A stretch of 9,397 bases of DNA from Alphaproteobacteria bacterium (GTDB lineage Bacteria; Pseudomonadota; Alphaproteobacteria; Sneathiellales; Sneathiellaceae), in NCBI GenBank assembly GCA_006226265.1, contig SBHH01000352.1:1-9397 (forward strand), written 5' to 3'. Positions 1 to 7,778 of the stretch are shown piece after piece (within the stretch, counting starts at the first letter, position 1; each line of letters begins with the position of its first letter). The position numbers were made by a program, and so were the translations under genes. The notes beneath the pieces were generated by a model that had not been told where the DNA came from, searched no databases, and worked only from the letters and a program-made list of their open reading frames with translations.

Positions 1-231
1 GAACAGCGAAATCCCGAAAATAATGATAATCGCCATCGGCAGATACATGAACTGACGGCGCACGAAATGAAAACTGTCAACATGAATGCGCGCAGCGACG
101 GCGGGGCTTGCAGCCAGCACCATTACACCGCCCATGGCGACCAGCACGGCGATCGCGACCAGGGTCCAGCGGTCAACGGTCCACCACCAGTTTCCGACAA
201 CGGATTTATCAAGGCGGGTAAAGGTGGTCAT
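1..231 (-). CDS. ftsW: FtsW, septal peptidoglycan glycosyltransferase (N-terminal part, runs off window)
   Basis: SEDS-family inner-membrane protein that polymerises lipid II into septal glycan strands together with FtsI. Only the first 77 residues are present; the reading frame is open to base 1 and the rest lies outside the window. The start reads MTTFTRLDKSVV and is followed by a WWWTVDRWTL stretch and a hydrophobic segment at about residues 22-42 (first membrane helix) ending in LAASPAVA. A DSFHFVRRQ loop and the start of a second hydrophobic segment (about 60-77) follow. This N-terminus is typical of alphaproteobacterial FtsW. Its ATG shares an ATGA with the murD stop codon, and GGAGGG at 235-240 is a good ribosome binding site. 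RodA is the main alternative, but position after murD in a dcw cluster favours FtsW. The catalytic region cannot be judged here. Confidence 0.93.
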   Translation of the reverse strand, partial: MTTFTRLDKSVVGNWWWTVDRWTLVAIAVLVAMGGVMVLAASPAVAARIHVDSFHFVRRQFMYLPMAIIIIFGISLF

Positions 232-1610
232 GATCCCTCCGCTATGATCCGGGTGACGGCCTCACGAAAGGCATCGCCCCGGGTTTCAAAACTTGTGAAC
301 TGATCGAAACTTGCGGCGGCAGGCGACAGAAGAACAACAGCCTCCGTCCCGTCCGTTTCGGCCATTTTGGCGGCGCCCGTAATGGCGTCTTGCAAAATAT
401 GCGACCGGGTGCAGGCAACCTCTCCTTCCAGCGTGGCGGCGAAGCTTTCCTCCGCCTCCCCGATCAGGAAGGCATGGGTGATCCGGCCGAAATGCGGACG
501 CAAGGCCTCGATCCCGCCCGCCTTTTCGCGCCCGCCCACGATCCAGTAGATATTCTCAAAACTCGTGAGCGCCTTTTCCGCTGCTTCCGCATTCGTAGCT
601 TTGGAATCGTTGACAAAGCTGACATTCCCGCGACATCCGACCGGTTCCATCCGATGGGCAAGCCCGCCGAAAGCTTTGAGGCCAGCGCGAATTTCATCGG
701 GCGTAAGACCCATACTGCGGGCGACCGCGACGGCGGCAGCGGCATTTTGCCAGTTATGACGGCCCTTGAGCGATGCAATGGAAGAAATATCAACTGTCCA
801 AGGTTGATCGCCATTTGATTGATCGCGCAAAAGGCCGTCAATGACACTGATCCCGTCAATGAGAAGCTCGCTCGTCGAGATCGGAATAACGCGCGGACCA
901 TTGGCCCGGCGCAGCTCGCAATAGATTTCCCGGCAGAGCGGATCGTCCCGGTTGATGACGGCGACATCCGCCGCGCCCTGGTTCTGGAAGATCCGCCGCT
1001 TCACCGCCGCATAGCCCGCCATATCGCCATGACGGTCGAGATGATCGGGCGTAATATTAAGAAGTACCGCGACATCGCCCCGCCAGGACGGGGTGAGATC
1101 GATCTGGTAGGAGGACAGCTCCAATACATAGGCGCCATCGCCCCCCACCTGCGGCAGGTCCATCACCGGCGTGCCGATATTCCCGCCCTCGACCGCCTCG
1201 CGCCCTGCGAAACGGAGAAGATGCGCGGTGAGCGCCGTCGTCGTTGATTTGCCGTTGGTGCCGGTAATGCCAATCACACGGCCCGCCGCCTTTTCGGTAA
1301 GGAAAATCTCGACGTCGCCGATCACCCGCGCGCCCGCCGATTTCGCGCGCATCACAACCGGATGCGGCTGAGGATGGGTGAGCGGCACGCCCGGGCTCAG
1401 TACAAGGGCTTCTGTTGCGGGCCAGTTATCATTGAGCAGATCAGCGACCTCAAGCCCCATACCCTTTGCTTCCGACCGGCGGCTTTCGCTGTCATCCCAG
1501 ACACGGACATGCGCATGGCCTTCCTGCAAGCGGCGCGCCGTTGCCAGTCCGCTTTTGCCAAGGCCGAAAACGGCAATATCCCTGTTCTCGAATGCGTGGC
1601 TTTCCATCAT
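228..1610 (-). CDS. murD: UDP-N-acetylmuramoyl-L-alanine--D-glutamate ligase
   Basis: Cytoplasmic ATP-dependent Mur ligase that adds D-glutamate to UDP-MurNAc-L-Ala, the second amino acid of the stem peptide. It has 460 residues, a normal length. The N-terminal Rossmann domain begins with VFGLGKSGLA (14-23), which binds the UDP part. The central ATPase domain has the TGTNGKST loop (116-123), ELSSYQ (164-169), NITPDHLDRH (185-194) and K204 in the position of the lysine that is carbamylated in the family. The C-terminal domain has NDSKATN (334-340) and LSPAAASFDQF (428-438), both MurD hallmarks that separate it from MurC, MurE and MurF. The gene starts 4 bases after the mraY stop. Two ATGs stand in tandem; the first (1610) lies 7 bases from GAGG (1618-1621) and is preferred. 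The stop overlaps the ftsW start. Intact, nothing odd. Confidence 0.98.
   Translation of the reverse strand: MMESHAFENRDIAVFGLGKSGLATARRLQEGHAHVRVWDDSESRRSEAKGMGLEVADLLNDNWPATEALVLSPGVPLTHPQPHPVVMRAKSAGARVIGDVEIFLTEKAAGRVIGITGTNGKSTTTALTAHLLRFAGREAVEGGNIGTPVMDLPQVGGDGAYVLELSSYQIDLTPSWRGDVAVLLNITPDHLDRHGDMAGYAAVKRRIFQNQGAADVAVINRDDPLCREIYCELRRANGPRVIPISTSELLIDGISVIDGLLRDQSNGDQPWTVDISSIASLKGRHNWQNAAAAVAVARSMGLTPDEIRAGLKAFGGLAHRMEPVGCRGNVSFVNDSKATNAEAAEKALTSFENIYWIVGGREKAGGIEALRPHFGRITHAFLIGEAEESFAATLEGEVACTRSHILQDAITGAAKMAETDGTEAVVLLSPAAASFDQFTSFETRGDAFREAVTRIIAEGS
235..240 (-). promoter_or_regulatory. Ribosome binding site of ftsW
   Basis: GGAGGG ends 3 bases before the ATG at 231, inside the murD 3' end. 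It supports that ATG, which overlaps the murD stop, as the ftsW start. Confidence 0.65.
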
Positions 1611-1614
1611 CCCC

Positions 1615-2703
1615 TCACCTCAGTTTCAGCGATGCGAGGCCAACCAGCGCGAGGATGACGGCAATGATCCAGAAGCGGATAACGATGGTCGGCTCGGCCC
1701 ATCCCTTCTGCTCGAAATGATGATGGAGCGGCGCCATGCGGAAAACCCGCTTGCCTGTCAATTTGAAGGAGGCGACCTGAACAATCACGGAAACCGTCTC
1801 AAGGACGAACAGCCCGCCGATGACGGCGAGAATGATTTCATGTCGCGTCACAAGGCTCACAGAGCCAAGCGCCCCGCCCATGGCGAGCGATCCGGTATCT
1901 CCCATAAAAACCATGGCGGGCGGTGCATTGAACCAGAGGAAGCCAAGGCTCGCGCCGATCAACGCGCCGCAGAAAACCGCAAGCTCCCCTGCCCCGGCGA
2001 CATTCTGGATCTGCAGATAGTCCGAGAAAACTACGTTACCAACGAGATAGGAGATCAGCGCGAAGGAGGCCGCTGCGATCATCACCGGCACGATGGCAAG
2101 GCCATCAAGACCGTCGGTGAGGTTGACCGCATTGCCCGCCCCAACTGTTACGACCATGGCGAAGGGCAGATAGAACCAGCCAAGATGCAACAGGGTATTT
2201 TTCAGGAAGGGAATGGCGAGCGCGCCAGAGATTTCCGGCGCGGAATGGCGCATGACCACATAGCCCGCAAGGCCCGCAATCGTGATTTCCAGAAGCAGTT
2301 TCAGCTTGCCGGGAAGACCCCGCGTATTATGACGGCTTACTTTCAGATAATCGTCGATAAAGCCGATGGCGCCGAACCCGAGGGTGACCAGAAGCACGAC
2401 CCAGACATAGATATTCGACAAATCCGCCCAGAGGAGCGTGCCGACGGCGAGCGCGATCAGTATCAGGAAGCCGCCCATGGTCGGCGTGCCCTGCTTCGCG
2501 ACGATATGCGACTGCGGCCCGTCATCCCGGATCGGCTGCCCGCGATGCTGCTTGCTTTTCAGCCAGCGGATAACCGCCGGACCACAGATAAAACTGATCA
2601 GAAGCGCCGTCATCACGGCTCCGCCCGTCCGGAACGTGAGGTAACGGAACAGGTTGAAAAGGGCGAATTCGTCGGCCAGCGGAAAAAGGAGATTATACAG
2701 CAT
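1615..2703 (-). CDS. mraY: Phospho-N-acetylmuramoyl-pentapeptide transferase (lipid I synthase)
   Basis: Integral membrane enzyme that transfers phospho-MurNAc-pentapeptide from UDP to undecaprenyl phosphate, giving lipid I. It has 362 residues, against about 360 in E. coli. The N-terminus [13 protein letters not shown] and the long series of hydrophobic segments (about ten are expected for the family) are typical. Visible active-site motifs are QGTPTMGG (71-78), the aspartate pair D117-D118 followed by [11 protein letters not shown] (194-203), FMGDTGSLA (266-274, containing D269) and the PLHHHFE loop (325-331). These match the catalytic aspartates and histidine loop of the family. The gene begins 3 bases after the murF stop. 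Its ribosome binding site is weak (GGGG at 2715-2718, spacing about 11), so translation is probably coupled to murF. WecA/TagO-type relatives lack the HHHFE loop, so the identification is secure. Confidence 0.98.
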   Translation of the reverse strand: MLYNLLFPLADEFALFNLFRYLTFRTGGAVMTALLISFICGPAVIRWLKSKQHRGQPIRDDGPQSHIVAKQGTPTMGGFLILIALAVGTLLWADLSNIYVWVVLLVTLGFGAIGFIDDYLKVSRHNTRGLPGKLKLLLEITIAGLAGYVVMRHSAPEISGALAIPFLKNTLLHLGWFYLPFAMVVTVGAGNAVNLTDGLDGLAIVPVMIAAASFALISYLVGNVVFSDYLQIQNVAGAGELAVFCGALIGASLGFLWFNAPPAMVFMGDTGSLAMGGALGSVSLVTRHEIILAVIGGLFVLETVSVIVQVASFKLTGKRVFRMAPLHHHFEQKGWAEPTIVIRFWIIAVILALVGLASLKLR

Positions 2704-2706
2704 AAA

Positions 2707-4143
2707 CTAACAGACCCCATGTCCGGCCGCCGCCTTCGGTGCCGTCTTTTGTTCCAGTAATGCCTGCAGTGGAAGTTTCATCTTGCTGCCGAGCGATCCC
2801 TTGACAAGCAGGATGTCACCGGGCCGGACCTCCCGGAGCAGCGGATCAATCAGAAGATCGGAACTTGCAACCTGATGGCAGGGAATTTCGCCTTCCAGCG
2901 CCGAGGCAAGCCGCGCCATATTGGGGCCGGAAGCAAACAGAAGATCGACCCCCGCCGCAAGCACATCGTCTTTCAGGCCCGCATGAATATTGGCTGCGTT
3001 TTCGCCAAGTTCCAGCATGTCGCCGAAAACCGCAATGCGCCGACCGTTCCCGTCAGGATGAAGCCCGCCCAGCACGCCAAGGGATGCTCGCATGGAGGCC
3101 GGGCTCGCGTTATAACTGTCATCGATGACGAGATAGCTGCCGCCGTTGCAGGGGACCATGTGACGCGCGCCGCGCCCGTCCGGCAGGCTGAGGCTTGCGA
3201 GGCTTTCCGTCGCCTTTTCAAGATCGGCGCCAAGCTCGCTGACGGCGCCCAAGACCCCGAGGATATTGCTGACCCAATGCCGTCCCGACACGCCGAGATG
3301 GAAGGAAATTTTATGTGATCCGATGACAACGGTAAGGTCGCTGCTATCGGCATGAAGCATGAAATCTTCAAGACGGATATCGGCTTCCGGCTTTTCACCG
3401 AACATAAGGATACGGGAAATACCCGCATTGGCAGCGATGCTCTTCAGGAGTCCGCCGTAATTATTATCGCCGTTCAATATGGTTGAGCCGTTGGGTGTAA
3501 GCCCTTCAAAAATTTCGGATTTTGCGCGCGCAATCTCCTCGACATCCTTGAAAAATTCAAGATGCACGGCCTCGATCGTCGTGATCAGCGCGACATGCGG
3601 ACGGACCATGCGCGAAAGCGGCCCGAGTTCCCCCGGATGGTTCATACCAAGCTCGAACACCGCGAATTCCGTCTCGCGCGGCATGCGGGAAAGCGAAAGC
3701 GGCACACCCCAGTGATTATTGAAACTGCCAACGCTTGCATGGGTCTTCCCTTGCGCCGACAGGATATGGTGAAGCGCCGTCTTGGTACCGGTCTTGCCGA
3801 CGCTGCCGGTGACGGCAACAATCCGCGCATCGACACGTTCGCGCGCCGCCCGGCCCAAATCTTCAAGCGCGCGAAGGGTATCCGCAACTTCGATCACCAC
3901 TCCGTTTTCGGGCAGGTCATCGGGCATATAGCTCACAATTGCCGCTGCCGCACCCCCCTTCAGTGCCGCCGCGACATATTCATGACCGTCATGGACCGGG
4001 CCGACGATAGCAACGAAAAGATCGCCTTTGGCAATAGAACGGCTGTCAATGGAAACGCCAGTTGCGTCCCAGTCGTCCCGCGCCGCCGTGCCGTTCACAG
4101 CGCCGATCACTTCCACCCCTGTCCAGAGAGGGCTAACTGTCAT
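2707..4143 (-). CDS. murF: UDP-N-acetylmuramoyl-tripeptide--D-alanyl-D-alanine ligase
   Basis: Cytoplasmic Mur ligase that adds the D-Ala-D-Ala dipeptide to UDP-MurNAc-tripeptide, completing the pentapeptide that MraY uses. It has 478 residues, slightly longer than the 452 of E. coli. The N-terminal domain has SIDSR (31-35) and GDLFVAI (40-46). The ATPase domain has TGSVGKTGTK (112-121), GSFNNHWGVP (139-148) and the MurF-specific ELGMNHPGELGPL (164-176). The C-terminal domain has DDSYNASP (341-348), GDMLELG (374-380) and VKGSLGSKM (447-455). The start ATG shares an ATGA with the murE stop, and GGGAGG at 4150-4155 lies 6 bases upstream. The order murE-murF-mraY is the standard dcw order and matches consecutive pathway steps. 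The alanine-rich last ten residues are variable in the family. No missing key residue seen. Confidence 0.98.
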   Translation of the reverse strand: MTVSPLWTGVEVIGAVNGTAARDDWDATGVSIDSRSIAKGDLFVAIVGPVHDGHEYVAAALKGGAAAAIVSYMPDDLPENGVVIEVADTLRALEDLGRAARERVDARIVAVTGSVGKTGTKTALHHILSAQGKTHASVGSFNNHWGVPLSLSRMPRETEFAVFELGMNHPGELGPLSRMVRPHVALITTIEAVHLEFFKDVEEIARAKSEIFEGLTPNGSTILNGDNNYGGLLKSIAANAGISRILMFGEKPEADIRLEDFMLHADSSDLTVVIGSHKISFHLGVSGRHWVSNILGVLGAVSELGADLEKATESLASLSLPDGRGARHMVPCNGGSYLVIDDSYNASPASMRASLGVLGGLHPDGNGRRIAVFGDMLELGENAANIHAGLKDDVLAAGVDLLFASGPNMARLASALEGEIPCHQVASSDLLIDPLLREVRPGDILLVKGSLGSKMKLPLQALLEQKTAPKAAAGHGVC

Positions 4144-5594
4144 GACCGCCCTCCCGTTTTTGCGACAATTTCCTCAACGACATGCTTGTCATTGAAGGGA
4201 ATAACCTCCTTGCCGATGATCTGGCCTTCCTCATGCCCCTTGCCCGCAACGACGAGAATGTCGTCAGGCCCAAGATCGGCAATCGCCATTTCAATTGCGG
4301 CACGGCGATCCGGAATATTCTTTGCATCGGGGCAGGCCACAATAATTTCTGCCCGGATGGACGCCGCATCCTCGGTCCGGGGGTTGTCGTCGGTCACGAT
4401 GATCCGGTCGGCATAAAGCTCGGCAATCCGGCCCATTTCCGGGCGCTTGCCCTTGTCCCGGTCGCCGCCGCAACCGAAAACCACGTGGATTTTCCCGGCC
4501 GCATGACCACGCACGGCTTCCAGCACCGTCTCCAACGCGTCCGGCGTATGGGCGAAATCAACATAGATGGCCGCCCCGTTTTGCAGTCTGGTGACCCGCT
4601 CAAGACGTCCCGGTACATTGGTCAGCTTTTCAAGTGCCTTCGTCGCCGCTACAACATCTCCGCCCGCGCCCACGACAAGGCCGAGCGCGCACAGAGCGTT
4701 CATCACCTGGAATTCACCGGCGAGCGGAAGATGGATTTCCTGATGGATTCCGAAAATCTCCGCCGTGATCTTTTGCCCCGTCGCATCCGGCAGGATATCG
4801 AGAAGACGAACTTCCGCCCCTTCCCGGCCATAGGAAATAACCCGGACGGAGCGATCCTTCGCCGCACGAAGGAAGGCAGGGTAAACTTCTGCATCCGCGT
4901 TGAGCACTGCGGTTCCCTTGGCATCCAGCACGCGGGAAATGAGACCGAGTTTCGCCGCCAGATAATCTTCCGAAGACTGGTGGTAATCCATATGATCCCT
5001 TGTGAGGTTGGTAAAGGCCGCCGAAGTAATCTGCATTCCATCAAGTCGGCACTGATCGAGACCATGGCTTGATGCCTCAACCACCGTATGGCTGATCCCG
5101 TGCCCCGCGAGATAGGTCAAGGTCTTATGCAAGAGGACCGGATCGGGGGTTGTATAGCTGAGCGGTAGCTTACCATCCGGCAGGATCACGCCGAGCGTGC
5201 CGATGCTTGCCGCCTTCAGCCCCATTTCCGCCCAAAGAGTCCGGGTGAAATGCGCGACGGACGTCTTGCCGTTCGTACCCGTAACCGCCGATAGCGTTTT
5301 TGGCGCGGCGCCGTAAAAACGCGCCGCGAGCTTCGCCAGCATGCGGCGGGGATTCTCCTCCCGGAAACAGGGCAAGCGGTTGTCTTCCGGCACATAGCCG
5401 CGATCCGTCAGAATGGCGATGGCGCCCTTCTCCGTCGCATCCTCAATATAATCCCGGCCATCGACGATGGTGCCGTTCAAGGCCGCAAAAAGGAAGCCCG
5501 CCTCAACCTCCCGGCTGTCGGCGGTGATCCCTTTTACATGCTGGTCCTGGACATTGGGGATTTCCCGTCCGCGCATCAATTCAGAAAGTCGCAA
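4140..5594 (-). CDS. murE: UDP-N-acetylmuramoyl-L-alanyl-D-glutamate--2,6-diaminopimelate ligase (TTG start)
   Basis: Cytoplasmic Mur ligase adding the third residue of the stem peptide. The DNPR motif (403-406, within TDDNPRTED) is the signature of enzymes that use meso-diaminopimelate rather than lysine. With the chosen start it has 484 residues. Visible are GITADSR (22-28), the ATP loop TGTNGKTS (105-112), YTTPDP (147-152), EASSHGLDQ (173-181), K215 at the usual carbamylated-lysine position, DFAHTPDALE (346-355) and GKGHE (451-455). I chose TTG at 5594-5592: it gives the family-typical N-terminus MRLSELMRG and has AGGGAG 7 bases upstream (5602-5607). It then overlaps ftsI by 14 bases. The first in-frame ATG (5576, 478 residues) sits 4 bases past the ftsI stop, lacks a ribosome binding site and would cut off conserved residues. 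The stop overlaps murF in an ATGA. Identity is certain; the start is likely but unproven. Confidence 0.96.
   Translation of the reverse strand: MRLSELMRGREIPNVQDQHVKGITADSREVEAGFLFAALNGTIVDGRDYIEDATEKGAIAILTDRGYVPEDNRLPCFREENPRRMLAKLAARFYGAAPKTLSAVTGTNGKTSVAHFTRTLWAEMGLKAASIGTLGVILPDGKLPLSYTTPDPVLLHKTLTYLAGHGISHTVVEASSHGLDQCRLDGMQITSAAFTNLTRDHMDYHQSSEDYLAAKLGLISRVLDAKGTAVLNADAEVYPAFLRAAKDRSVRVISYGREGAEVRLLDILPDATGQKITAEIFGIHQEIHLPLAGEFQVMNALCALGLVVGAGGDVVAATKALEKLTNVPGRLERVTRLQNGAAIYVDFAHTPDALETVLEAVRGHAAGKIHVVFGCGGDRDKGKRPEMGRIAELYADRIIVTDDNPRTEDAASIRAEIIVACPDAKNIPDRRAAIEMAIADLGPDDILVVAGKGHEEGQIIGKEVIPFNDKHVVEEIVAKTGGRS
4150..4155 (-). promoter_or_regulatory. Ribosome binding site of murF
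   Basis: GGGAGG lies 6 bases before the ATG at 4143, inside the murE 3' end. It is one of the strongest sites in the operon and accompanies an ATGA overlap. Confidence 0.7.
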
Positions 5595-7377
5595 GCTTCT
5601 TCTCCCTGGAATTGATCGGCACAAACATCGCCCGTTTGATCGCATCGCTGTCTTCATCCACCGGCTCGACACCCAAAATGGGAGCAATCCGCTCGACCAG
5701 GCGGCTGACGATAGGCGCTGCAGTCCAGCCAGCACTTCTAAAACCATGGGTTTCAGGCGTTCCCTTTGGCTCATCCAGCAGGGCCAGCACGACATAGCGC
5801 GGTTTATTCATCGGAAAGGCACTGACGAATGAGGCAATGAGGGCGTTTCGCTTGTACCGCCCCCCTTCTGCTTTTTCCGCCGTTCCGGTTTTCCCTCCAA
5901 CGAGATAGCCCGCGGCCTCCGCCTTGCCGCCGGTTCCCTTCTCAACCACAAGACGCATCAGCCGCCGCATGGTGTCGGAGGTTTTGGTCGAGATCACCCG
6001 ATGCTCCACCAGCACACTGTCCTTGTCCCGGCGAATCACCGTCGGGTTGATATAGATGCCCCCATCGACGATCGCCGCGATCCCGGCGCTCAGCTGCAGC
6101 GGGCTCACCGAAAGCCCATGTCCAAATGAAATTGTCATGGTTTCCAGACTATTCCATCTTGGCGGCAAAATTGGGGCGCCAACCTCCGGAATTTCAAGGC
6201 CCGGCTTGTCCAGCATACCGAGTTTCGCAAGGAAAGCCCGGTGCATTTTCGGTCCGACATCATCGGCCATTTTTGCCGCCCCGATGTTGGACGAATACAT
6301 GTAGATTTCCGGTACCGACAGCCAGCGCTTTTTCGGATGATCGTCATGAATGCGAAAGCCCGCCACATGGATCGGCTTGGTCGCATCATAGCCGCCATTA
6401 AGCGAGACCGTTCCGTCGTCAAGCGCCATGGCCGCCGTGAAGGTCTTGAAGGTCGAGCCCATTTCATAAACGCCGAGTGTCACCCGGTTGAACTTGCTGT
6501 CAGGGGAAAAATCACCCGGGCGGTTCGGATCGAAATCAGGCAGCGAGACCATGCCAAGAATTTCACCGGTTTTCACATCCAGCACCATACCCGCCGCGCC
6601 GATAGCGCTGAACATCGACATATGCCGCGCGAGCTCATCACGAAGCGCATGCTGAATTCTCACATCAACCGAAAGCGTAACATCCCTGGGCGCAACATCA
6701 TCAGATCCGCTCAACTGTGCATCGAAAGATTTTTCGATGCCGGCGATGCCGTTGTTATCAATATCGGTAAACCCCACCAGGTGAGAGACCAGCGATCCCA
6801 TGGGGTAGAATCTTTTTTCTTCCTGACGAAAATAAAGTCCCGGAATACCAAGTGCATTGATCTTGTATTGCTGGATCGGCGTGAGATTGCGTTTTAACCA
6901 GATGAAATTGCGCGCCGATGCGAGCTTGCTGAGGATTGTCGCTTCGCTCAAATCGCCCAGCACAGTCGTGAGCTTCGCTGCCAACTCCTTCGGGTCAATG
7001 ACTTTTTTTGGCACAGCAAAAAGTGAGGCCGTATTCAGCGTAGTTGCGAGGATCACGCCATTCCGATCGCGGATTTCGGCCCGGACGCCTGTTCCAGCTA
7101 CAACCGGTGGCGTATCGCTTGTCTCGGCAATCGTGTCATCCCCCGTTCCGATGCCACTGATTGCGAGGCCTATCAGACGACCTGCCAGAATGACAAAACA
7201 GAAAGCAAAAACCACCCCGGCAATGACCAGCCGGTTGCGCCCCTGCTCCAGCGTTTCCTTGGCGCTGCCATCAAGCCGAAGGGCATGTCGGGGAAGATCT
7301 GGGCTTCTGAGACCGAACGGCGTCGTCAGATTGATGCGAGGGCGTTGTGACTTCGAAAACCAAGCCAATCCGCTCAT
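5581..7377 (-). CDS. ftsI: Peptidoglycan D,D-transpeptidase FtsI (PBP3)
   Basis: Division-specific class B penicillin-binding protein that crosslinks septal peptidoglycan in the periplasm as partner of FtsW. It has 598 residues. A basic cytoplasmic tail of about 48 residues precedes one membrane anchor (about 49-73). The PBP dimer/pedestal domain follows (VRAEIRDRNGVILA at 98-111, RFYPMGSLVSHLVGF at 189-203). The transpeptidase domain carries all three active-site motifs: STFK with nucleophile S308 and K311, SSN at 362-364, and KTGT at 496-499. GHGLSVSPLQL (419-429) is also typical. There are no PASTA repeats. The start shares an ATGA with the ftsL stop; the upstream GGGGGA is only a weak ribosome binding site, so coupling to ftsL is likely. 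A related elongation protein (MrdA/PBP2) is less likely given the cluster and the FtsL/FtsW neighbours. The last codons overlap the murE start. Confidence 0.98.
   Translation of the reverse strand: MSGLAWFSKSQRPRINLTTPFGLRSPDLPRHALRLDGSAKETLEQGRNRLVIAGVVFAFCFVILAGRLIGLAISGIGTGDDTIAETSDTPPVVAGTGVRAEIRDRNGVILATTLNTASLFAVPKKVIDPKELAAKLTTVLGDLSEATILSKLASARNFIWLKRNLTPIQQYKINALGIPGLYFRQEEKRFYPMGSLVSHLVGFTDIDNNGIAGIEKSFDAQLSGSDDVAPRDVTLSVDVRIQHALRDELARHMSMFSAIGAAGMVLDVKTGEILGMVSLPDFDPNRPGDFSPDSKFNRVTLGVYEMGSTFKTFTAAMALDDGTVSLNGGYDATKPIHVAGFRIHDDHPKKRWLSVPEIYMYSSNIGAAKMADDVGPKMHRAFLAKLGMLDKPGLEIPEVGAPILPPRWNSLETMTISFGHGLSVSPLQLSAGIAAIVDGGIYINPTVIRRDKDSVLVEHRVISTKTSDTMRRLMRLVVEKGTGGKAEAAGYLVGGKTGTAEKAEGGRYKRNALIASFVSAFPMNKPRYVVLALLDEPKGTPETHGFRSAGWTAAPIVSRLVERIAPILGVEPVDEDSDAIKRAMFVPINSREKKLATF
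5602..5607 (-). promoter_or_regulatory. Ribosome binding site that sets the murE TTG start
   Basis: AGGGAG on the minus strand lies inside the ftsI 3' end and 7 bases before TTG at 5594-5592. The ATG 18 bases further on has no purine-rich site at a workable distance, so this element favours the TTG start. Confidence 0.65.
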
Positions 7378-7778
7378 TGCGGCGTCCCCCGCGATGCGAA
7401 GGTGGCGAGCCTGATCCCGCCTTTCGGTATATCGACGGGCGGTGCATAGTGACGACGAGGATTAAGCCGCGGAAGCGGCACATTTTCGGTTGGCTCGGGC
7501 GCGGAAACGCTTGGCAGCGCATCCAGGCTGGCGACCTGATAGGGCGCGATCAGCAGAAGCGGCAGATATTTGCTCGCCATTGCCTGCAACACGTCCGGAC
7601 GGTTCTGGTAAGTCCATTCCGCCTTGAGAATACGGATATTCTCCTTGTTGTCGACGATTCCCTGGTCAAGGCGCGCAAGATCTTTTTCAAGCTGCTGCAC
7701 TTCATAGGAAAGCTGATAGAGGCCGTAGGAAACCCCCGCAATAAGAACAACGGAAAGGGCGGTGAGGTTGAGCTTCAT
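7374..7778 (-). CDS. ftsL: Cell division protein FtsL
   Basis: Small bitopic division protein that, with FtsB and FtsQ, links the early divisome to FtsW/FtsI and activates them. The 134-residue product has a very short cytoplasmic end (MKLN), one membrane helix (about 5-22) and a periplasmic segment with heptad-like hydrophobics that should form a coiled coil (about 22-52). Next comes AEWTYQNRPDVLQ (53-65), the conserved FtsL motif in alphaproteobacteria. The C-terminal third (from about 85) is proline-rich and low in conservation. I chose the ATG at 7778 because it forms an ATGA with the rsmH stop and has GGGGG 7 bases upstream. An in-frame ATG at 7793 would add five residues (MGGGS) but has no ribosome binding site. 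The stop overlaps the ftsI start. Sequence similarity in FtsL is weak in general, so the call rests on position, topology and the AEW motif together. Confidence 0.93.
   Translation of the reverse strand: MKLNLTALSVVLIAGVSYGLYQLSYEVQQLEKDLARLDQGIVDNKENIRILKAEWTYQNRPDVLQAMASKYLPLLLIAPYQVASLDALPSVSAPEPTENVPLPRLNPRRHYAPPVDIPKGGIRLATFASRGTPQ

Noticed and set aside
67..303. Plus-strand frame of 78 codons antisense to ftsW and the end of murD.
   Set aside because: It is opposite an intact FtsW N-terminus, has polar low-complexity content and no sign of its own promoter or family.
1378..2760. A 460-codon open frame on the plus strand across murD and mraY.
   Set aside because: It is antisense to two certain genes, its product is a low-complexity mix rich in R, D, H and G with no recognisable domain, and it is explained by codon bias on the opposite strand. 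The plus-strand frames at 3562-4416 and 4182-5072 are rejected for the same reason.
5595..5795. Extended murE start at ATG 5795.
   Set aside because: The extra 67 residues lie inside ftsI in another frame, are rich in W, R and S and do not resemble MurE.
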